Shown: in pieces, positions 57,116-64,000 of the stretch
How positions within the stretch are numbered: the first letter of the stretch is position 1
Layout of the letters: the number at the start of each line of letters is the position of its first letter
NCBI GenBank assembly: GCA_020002185.1
Contig: CM034533.1
Location: forward strand, 43,590,880-43,654,879
Direction of reading: 5' to 3'
DNA length: 64,000 nucleotides
Origin: Paraescarpia echinospica
Taxonomy: Eukaryota > Annelida > Polychaeta > Sabellida > Siboglinidae
The notes under the pieces: model-generated
The model's database searches: none
The model's input: only the letters and a program-made list of their open reading frames with translations
What the model was told of the DNA's origin: nothing
Position numbers and translations under genes: made by a program

Positions 57116-58720
57116 ATGCTCTCTTTTCAGCACCGGTTCTTGGGACGTAAGGTGTCACGGGAGGGAGTGTCGGTCACCAGTGATCACACGCAATGCGTGT
57201 TGGATTCGCTCCGACCTGAGAATGCTCTTCAAACGAGCAAGTTCACTGGCTTTGTAACCATGAAACCGCCATATGCCTTAACGAAACCCAAGGCACCCTT
57301 TGAGTGGACTGAGTCTTGTGAAGAAGCGTTCCAAAAACTAAAACGCGAGATGACCACCACACTAGTACTGGCATTCCCCAATAACAAGGACCCGTTCGTT
57401 CTGGACACCGACGCTTCTGACGTAGCAATTGGGGCAGCTTTATGCCAAACGCAGAATGGAGTCGAACGCCCGATTTCGTTCGCCTCGTATACTCTAACAC
57501 CGGTAAAACAGCGACACTGCACAACTCGAAAAGAGCTGCTGGACATAGTCATGTTCACTCGTTATTACAGACACTACCTACTCGGTAGAGAGTTCACCAT
57601 AAGAACCGATCACGGGTCACTGACATGGCTGTTCTGCTTCAAAAACCCGGTGGGTCAACTTGGGAGATGGCTGGAAGAATTGTCACAATATTCCATGACC
57701 ATCCAACACCGTCCAGGTGCCAAACATGCTAATGCTGATGGATTGTCACGCATTCCAGAGGAACTTGAAGTATGCGATTGCTACGAGGCTGGTAAGGAAG
57801 TGTCTTCCTTACCCTGTGGCGGCTGTCCCTACTGCACAAAAATACATGCACAGTGGAGCAGGTTTGAGAACGAAGTCGACTATGTAGTCCCACTAGCAAT
57901 AAGACACACCCATACCTCAGAAGAGAAAGCCACTGCGGCGGCTTCTGACGGTGTCAGAGAAGGAATTCGAATTGAACCCAATTATATGAGCCAATACAGT
58001 GTGCAAGAGTTGACGGACTCTCAACTGCTTGACAGTGACTTGCAAACAATAATTAACTGGATAGAGGTGGAAACACCAACACAAAACGAGCTACAACTTC
58101 AAAGCAAGGCCACGCGTATTCTGTGGAACTGTAGGGACCGGCTTCATATGCGAGATGGGGTCTTATACTACCGCTGGGCGGAAGACATTGGGCCCTCGAC
58201 GCTTAAACTGGTTGTCCCTCATCCCCTGAGACAAGAAACACTCAATATGACCCATGACCACCGCATTGGGGGACACTGGAGTCGAGACAAAACCTTTGCT
58301 AAGATGAAGAAGAACTTCTTTTGGCCATCTATGCACAAATACTGTCGGCTGTTTGTAGAGACATGTGCTGTGTGTCACGTGAACAAGGCGGGACCCCCCC
58401 AGAGAGCACAGCTACTACACTACCAAGCAGGGATTCCTGGCAAACGGGTACACCTGGATATTTTGGGCCCATTTACAACCAGCGAATCGGGCAACAAATA
58501 TATCCTCATGATTATTGTCCAATTTACCCGCTGGCTTGAACTACATGCCATACCTGAGCAGACAGCCGAAATCACAGCCAAGAAATTCTTCGAGCAATGG
58601 ATCGCAAAATATGGCACGCCCCTACAAGTACACACAGATCAGGGCAGAAATTTTGAAAGTCAGCTATTCTCTGACCTCTGCAGACTAATGGAAGTCACAA
58701 AAACCCGAACAACTCCCTAA
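57116..58720 (+). pseudogene. Gypsy RNase H and integrase, truncated (copy B)
   Basis: Nearly identical to 42799-44403, with the same end at RTTP. A few substitutions (for example HTHTSEEK for HTHSSEEN). Confidence 0.9.
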
Positions 58721-58799
58721 GTAGTAAAGGAGGTTAATCAGCGGGGATGTTGGAGTTGGATGAGGTAAAAGGTCAAATACCCGGATGTAGGTCAAGGTG

Positions 58800-59300
58800 A
58801 TGTGGCGCCACCTAGCGGTTTTTTTTTTCCGGAACTAAAATATTTCCCGCCAAAACCCCCAAAAAAAAACTGAAAGTAGCGCCCCCTGGCGGATCGTTGG
58901 TTAACTATATATTTCACACCAAAACTATTTCCCGCAAAAAAAGCGCCGCCTGGCGGAATTTTTGGGAGCTAAAATAGGTTTACCCCACAGCGCCCCTGGC
59001 GGATAGTTGGTGAACTAAAATATTTCCCACCAACAGTAGATAGCGCCACCTAGCGGATAGTTGGTGAACTAAATATATCCCGCCAAAACTAGAACAGCGC
59101 CCTGGCGGATAGTTGGTGAACTAAATATTTCCCGCCAAAACTAAAACAGCGCCACCTACCGGAATGTTTCGGAACTAAAATAGCACCGCATTGCGGAATT
59201 TTCTGCAACTGAAATAGTTTTACCAGCAGCGCCCCCTAGCGAATTTTTTTCGGAACTAAATGGTTCGACCAGTAGCGCCACCTGGCGGATTTTTTCCTGG
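58800..59300. repeat. GCGCC(A/C)CCTGGCGG array (copy B)
   Basis: About nine degenerate units, with GCGGATAGTTGGTGAACTAA and TTTCCCGCCAAAA parts not seen in copy A. Only the last units align with copy A. Confidence 0.8.
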
Positions 59301-59499
59301 CTAAAGTTGGAGAGCTATTTTGAGAGCTCCTTATTTTGAGAGGTGCTTTGAGAGCTACTTTGAGAGGTACTTTGAGAGCTCTTTAGTTTGAGAGCTACTT
59401 TGAGAGACAAATTGAGTTACTTTCTACTCTGCGGTCCGTGCTTTTTTGTACTTTCTACTCTGTAGTCCGTGCTTTTGAATTTTCTATTCTGCAGTCGGT

Positions 59500-59632
59500 G
59501 ATCTTTCGGCACGCCCACGTGACCTTAATGTACTATCCTACAATCCATAATCTTTCGGCACGCCCACGTGACCTTTACGTTCAAAGTGTGCCTATATAAG
59601 GCCGTGGAGACGATCAGCTTGTCATTCGTCAT
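59500..59632 (+). promoter_or_regulatory. TATA/E-box promoter of the split polB gene (copy B)
   Basis: Same as 45138-45270: two CACGTG boxes and TATATAAGG at 59593-59601. Confidence 0.75.
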
Positions 59633-59643
59633 TTGACATCGTC

Positions 59644-62600
59644 ATGGCTAATTTCACTCGTTTTGGATGGAGCTACGCTGAGGCGGCCAGAGTGCCGCAG
59701 GCCATTACGGCCATGACAGCGGGGTTGACCCCCATCACGTACAGGGAGGCCTTCCCTCCACTACCGGCCCCAGCAGTTCCGACAGCGGCAGCATCACTAC
59801 CGTCCCGTATGGTAGGTCTTTATTAATATTATATTTCCATTTCACTATTTTTCGTGTGTATAATTATCTAGAATTAAGACACTGATGAAAACGTCTAATA
59901 ACAATCCTTTGTATCTTTAGAATGTCGACTGTGGGACTCTGCCGGCAGAATCTTCCGTGGCTGCCACGGCGCCCGCCCCTGTCGTGAAACTACCACCACC
60001 CTCCCTTGGTGCATTCACCTGCCCACAATGTAAGGTGCAGCTGTTGTCGCCGCCCAAAAAGGACGGCCGAGGAGGCCGAGCTGGACGCGCTGGTGGTGAG
60101 TTAAACTTTATGTTGTGTTACTATACACTTTCGCCTAAAATGGTGGCTCCTACCTTCTTCCCACCAAAAAGGTGGCTCCCTATGTATTTTTCCACTAAAA
60201 TGGCGTCCACGTCTATGTTTACTTCCCTCTAAAACCATGCTTTCCCAATCAGTTCCCCTAAAATTCGTCTCCTTAAAAACTCCCGTCAAAATGACGCTTC
60301 TATGTATATTGTTTACTTCCGTCCAAATGGCGTCCCTGTATAATGTTTACTTCCGTCAAAATGGCGTCCACGTCTATGTTTACTTCCGTCAAAATGGCGC
60401 CACTGTATATTGTTTACTTCCGCTAAAATGGTGTCCCTATATATTGTTTACATGTATTTTGTTTACTTCCGTCAAAATGACGCTTCTATGTATGTTTACT
60501 TCCGTCAAAATGACGTCCCTGTATAGTGTTTACTTCCGTCAAAAATGGCGTCCACGTCTATGTTTACTTCCGTCAAAATGTATATTGTTTACTTCCGCTA
60601 AAATGGTGTCCCTATATATTGTTTACATGTATTTTGTTTACTTCCGTCAAAATGGCGTCCCTGTGTATGTTTACTTCCGTCAAAATGACGTCCCTGTATA
60701 GTGTTTACTTCCGTCAAAATGACGTCCACGTCTATGTTTACTTCCGTCAAAATGGCGCCACTGTATATTGTTTACTTCCGCTAAAATGGTGTCCCTATAT
60801 ATTGTTTACATGTATTTTGTTTACTTCCGTCAAAATGGCGTCCCTGTGTATGTTTACTTCCGTCAAAATGACGTCCCTGTATTTTGTTTACTTCCGTCAA
60901 AATAGCGTCCCTGTATAGTATTGACATGTATATTGTTTACTTCCGCTAAAATGGTGTCCCTATATATTGTTTACATGTATTTTTTTTACTTCCGTCAAAA
61001 TGGCGTCCCTGTGTATGTTTACTTCCGTCAAAATGACGTCCCTGTATTTTGTTTACATGTATATTGTTTACTTCCGTCAAAATGGCATCCCTGTATTTTG
61101 TTTACATGTATATTGTTTACTTCCATCAAAATGGCGTCCCTTTGTATGTTTACTTCGAATAAAATGGCGGCTCATACATACTACTTGTCAACATACCTGC
61201 TCCCGTCCTATTCCTATTGAAGCACTGTCTCCATATACTTATCATCTTCCTAGCGACTTCTGGTCACGTGACCAAAAGTCACGTGTCTTTTGGTCACATG
61301 TTTTCCTAACATAGAGTCTGTAATATTTAATTATTGTTCTAGAAATTCATCACGGGGCCTATGCCCCCTAAGATACAATCAACCCCGAGAGCTACTGGGA
61401 CAGCACCGGCGGTCCAGACAGGCACCGCAACAACCCCGGTGGCCCCGTCAGCCACTGCGACCGTCCCGGCGCCGCTGATACCGCACTTCGCGTGCTGTAT
61501 GTGCGGCAGTACCTTCACCAAAAAATATAATTGGCAACGACACGTCAAGCAGGGGCGATGTCAGAGGAAGGTCGAAAAGCAGCAGCGGCGAGAAGAACAC
61601 GTTAAAGAAATAATGGTAACTTGATTGTATTCTATAAATGTTTTCAGATGCTGCTACAAATGTCATCTGTTTATGTTTTGTATACCATGATTAAAACACA
61701 ACTTGTGTTTATTTCAGGTGTTGCTACAAATCCCGTCTTATTATACTTTATATATCATAATTAAAATTCAACTTGTGTGTTTATTTCAGCGCCAAGAAAA
61801 GGAGCGCGTTGCCGTTGCTGCTGGTGTTCCAACTACCTCTGCGCCGCCTGCGCCTGTGACCGAAGACACTACGGTGAGTAATCTCTGAAGATGTCGGGTA
61901 TTATCACTGACTACGTCTGTATTTAATGTACATATCAACTGAAGAAATTCACTACCGTACCATAAAAGATTTCTATTCTCCCGTCTAGTGATACGTACCT
62001 TTATTGCAGTGTTTTTCAATCTTGTGTGTTTAAATAGTTGAATACATGTTTCACTATCCAAGTTATGAACAACTTTGTTGGTTGTATTAACTTAATCAAC
62101 TTAATCTAACAAGGAATATGTTATCTTCAACAAAAGGAAAATTATCCTATAAATTACTATTGGACAATAAACTCCTATTGTATTGTATTGTAAAAAAAAT
62201 ATGTTGTTGTAGATATCGCGAAAACGCCGACGGTTGTCATCACCGACCAGTTCGTCAGCGCCGACCAGATCGTCACCGACATCTTCACCGACATCGTCAC
62301 CAGCAGTCTCTCCATTGCAACAAGATGCACTTGTACCACCTGAGATGGTAGATTTTGTACCTAATAATTTGTTTAATTTTTATAGGAGTCAGTGGTCGGC
62401 TATTCGCACACATTATCGTAGGGGGCCCGTCCAGAGAACCTACAACATTCGATTAACGGATACTGACATAACCTCATTACATCCAACATTGTGGAATATT
62501 TTTGATGAACAAACTACCGCCTTCAAAATTAATTTAAGTTTCGGATTTATTTTATATAACCAAAAAACAAAAGAACATCGTTATTTTCATTCTTCAAAAA

Positions 62601-64000
62601 AAATTTCGGGTAGGTTTCTGGACAGGCCCCCTTTAATTAGTAATGCCGATGAATTTCAGTTGTTTTAAAAATCGTTTGAAGAAAAATATATTTTAAGTTG
62701 GGCAATTAGACAGAGGCCCGATTCTCAATGGATCTGTGAAATGGTAACAAATGTTACCTATTACATAAACATCATACCTGATCACCCTATAGGTTCTGGC
62801 AGTGTAGTGCTTCCAGACTATATTCTCACAAATAAAGGTTTGCATTCGTTGTCCTGTGACTTGTCTCGATACAGCAAGCCTCCTTATAAAGATAATCTTT
62901 GTATTTTCCGTGCTCTCGCCCTAAGTCGTGGAGCTGATATTCGTAATCTCGAGCCTCATGTTCAAATATTATACAACGTGTACCAAGAGGTTATAAACGA
63001 TGCCCCATCTATGACACATATCCCTGGTTTTAAGCTAAGTGACCTTTATGACATTGAAAAGCTTTTCCATATCAATATAGTTGTTTATGAATTACTCGAT
63101 CATCACGACGACGACGACAAGAACTTGGTAGCGTGTCATTTACTGAGACGTTCAATTTGTAAATTCCCCGATACTTTAAATTTGAATCTTTTCGAAACAC
63201 ATTTTTCTTATATCCACGATATTAAAACGTACACACGGTCTTTCAAATGTATCAAATGTGACAAACTTTGGCATACAGAATGTTCCTTAAAAAGACACCA
63301 ACACGGTTGCGAAGTCGAGGTGAAGAGAATATTCCCTGGTGGTATATTTCATGTTCAGGAAACCATTTTTCAGAAACTTGATGAGTTGGGTATTGACGTC
63401 GAAGAAACATACCGGTATTATCCGTTTCGGGCCACCTTTGATTTTGAATCTTATTTTGACACGGCCAACTTACCGGTAAATACTCCAAAGGTCGAGTGGT
63501 TGGCTCGAGACGAAATACTTAGCGTTAGTGTGTCATCCAATGTTCCCGGGTACAAGGAACCACGCTGTTTTATTAGCGAGGGTGAGCCGAGCCAACTAGT
63601 CGACCGTTTTCTAAATTACCTTTACGAAATTAGCGACACCGCTTCCGAAATTCTTAAAACACGTTATCAGTTTGTTTTTGATGAATTAAACCAACAACTA
63701 AAAGATATTCAATCACCAGAGGCTAGAATGCTCGAACCCGACTTAGACGAAATTCTAGATGACGGGTCACCTTTACCTATTATCCCAGAAGATGAAATTT
63801 CAAAATTAATTGGTAAGCTTCACGGATTTCTTGAAGAACTACCCGTCATTGGCTTTAATTCCGGAAAATACGATTTGTACGTCATCAAAAAATATATCAC
63901 ACCACACTTCCTGACAAACGACGTAGGTGACGAGACGGACGAGAACGAATCTAATAAGAAATCTAAAAATATCATGTTCACAGTAATGCGTCATACTAAT
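59644..64000 (+). pseudogene. Split Polinton-type DNA polymerase B gene (copy B, runs off the window)
   Basis: Proposed exons: 59644-59811, 59921-60095, 61343-61615, 61790-61873 and 62213 onward. Exon 3 has an intact zinc finger (CCMCGSTF to QRHVKQGRC). Exon 5 has a basic stretch (RKRRRL), then a TAA at 62666 after EFQLF; from 62669 the frame is open for 444 codons to the window edge. That part shows an OTU-like module (DNLCIFRALA near 62896; NLNLFETHFSYI near 63180), a second finger (CIKCDKLW to KRHQHGC, 63250-63312), ExoI TFDFESYFD (63435) and ExoII FNSGKYDLYVIKKY (63852). It is the same polymerase family as 5838-8360 but AT-richer and far less decayed. The palm domain lies outside the window. 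The TAA may be a true nonsense mutation or a spliced-out base run; the exon 2/3 phase is unresolved. Confidence 0.75.
60130..61165. repeat. Intronic ETS/YY1-like motif array (copy B)
   Basis: Same units as copy A, with a different number of higher-order units after about 60880 and new CATGTATATTGTTTACTTCC variants. It ends at an AAAATGGCGGCTCATAC block shared by both copies. Confidence 0.9.

Larger units (their letters stand above)
52290..58747 (+). mobile_element. Gypsy-type retrotransposon, incomplete (copy B)
   Basis: Same structure and same integrase truncation as copy A. The gag and protease part is much more diverged than the flanks or the RT/integrase part. Confidence 0.85.
49455..64000. 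repeat. Duplication unit, copy B
   Basis: 49455-62798 corresponds to copy A 35263-48454; beyond 62798 the polB gene continues past the copy A gap point. Small differences include a ten-base segment (TATGTTGCGG) near 51653 and extra A's near 52085. Confidence 0.95.

Overview
The window is eukaryotic nuclear DNA, most likely from a marine invertebrate (a mollusc or another lophotrochozoan is a guess from the repeat types, not something the sequence proves). It has AT-rich intergenic DNA, split coding exons with GT/AG borders, many microsatellites and minisatellites, CR1-, RTE- and L2-type LINEs, tRNA-derived SINEs, a Gypsy-type retrotransposon and virus-like Polinton/Maverick DNA elements. There is little host gene content: a truncated GPCR exon (20.2 kb) and at least four exons of one unrecognised minus-strand gene (26.6-31.8 kb). 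A scaffold gap of exactly 1000 N lies at 48455-49454.

Region 1 (1-22.4 kb). Inverted-repeat arms (2.36-3.58 kb and 16.15-19.31 kb) surround a CR1 fragment and a 10.2-kb GC-rich Polinton-like element (5340-15496) with terminal inverted repeats of about 300 bp starting 5'-AG. On the plus strand the element carries a protein-primed-type DNA polymerase B relic. Converging on it, a minus-strand block codes for a NADAR/YbiA-like protein, a packaging ATPase, two conserved element proteins, a chromodomain integrase, a small membrane protein, a candidate minor capsid protein, a small basic protein and an F54H12.2-like candidate major capsid protein. The minus-strand genes are packed with overlapping stop/start codons, as in a virus. 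The element is dead: it has frameshifts, a deletion that fuses the truncated 3' ends of polB and the capsid gene, an integrase deletion, an inverted zinc-finger segment, and seven in-frame stops that are all TAG. A second CR1 copy interrupts the GPCR exon at 20433.

Region 2 (22.4-35.3 kb). A 3.6-kb fold-back element with arms of about 455 bp holds a GGTCACC minisatellite. It is followed by the split host gene with SINE and LINE insertions in its introns, then an RTE-type LINE whose 5' end is a tRNA-like Pol III promoter (32481-35346).

Region 3 (35.3-64 kb). A unit of about 14 kb is present twice in direct orientation: copy A 35263-48454 and copy B from 49455. Each contains a tRNA-like sequence, a fold-back MITE, a 30-bp minisatellite, a Gypsy-type retrotransposon lacking the integrase C-terminus, a variable array of GCGCC-type repeats, and the 5' part of a second Polinton-type polB gene that appears to be split by introns. 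That gene has a clear TATA/E-box promoter, an intron packed with ETS-like plus YY1-like motif repeats, zinc fingers and an OTU-like module ahead of the exonuclease domain. Copy B continues past the right edge. Whether A and B are a true tandem duplication or two haplotypes joined by the scaffolder cannot be decided from this sequence.
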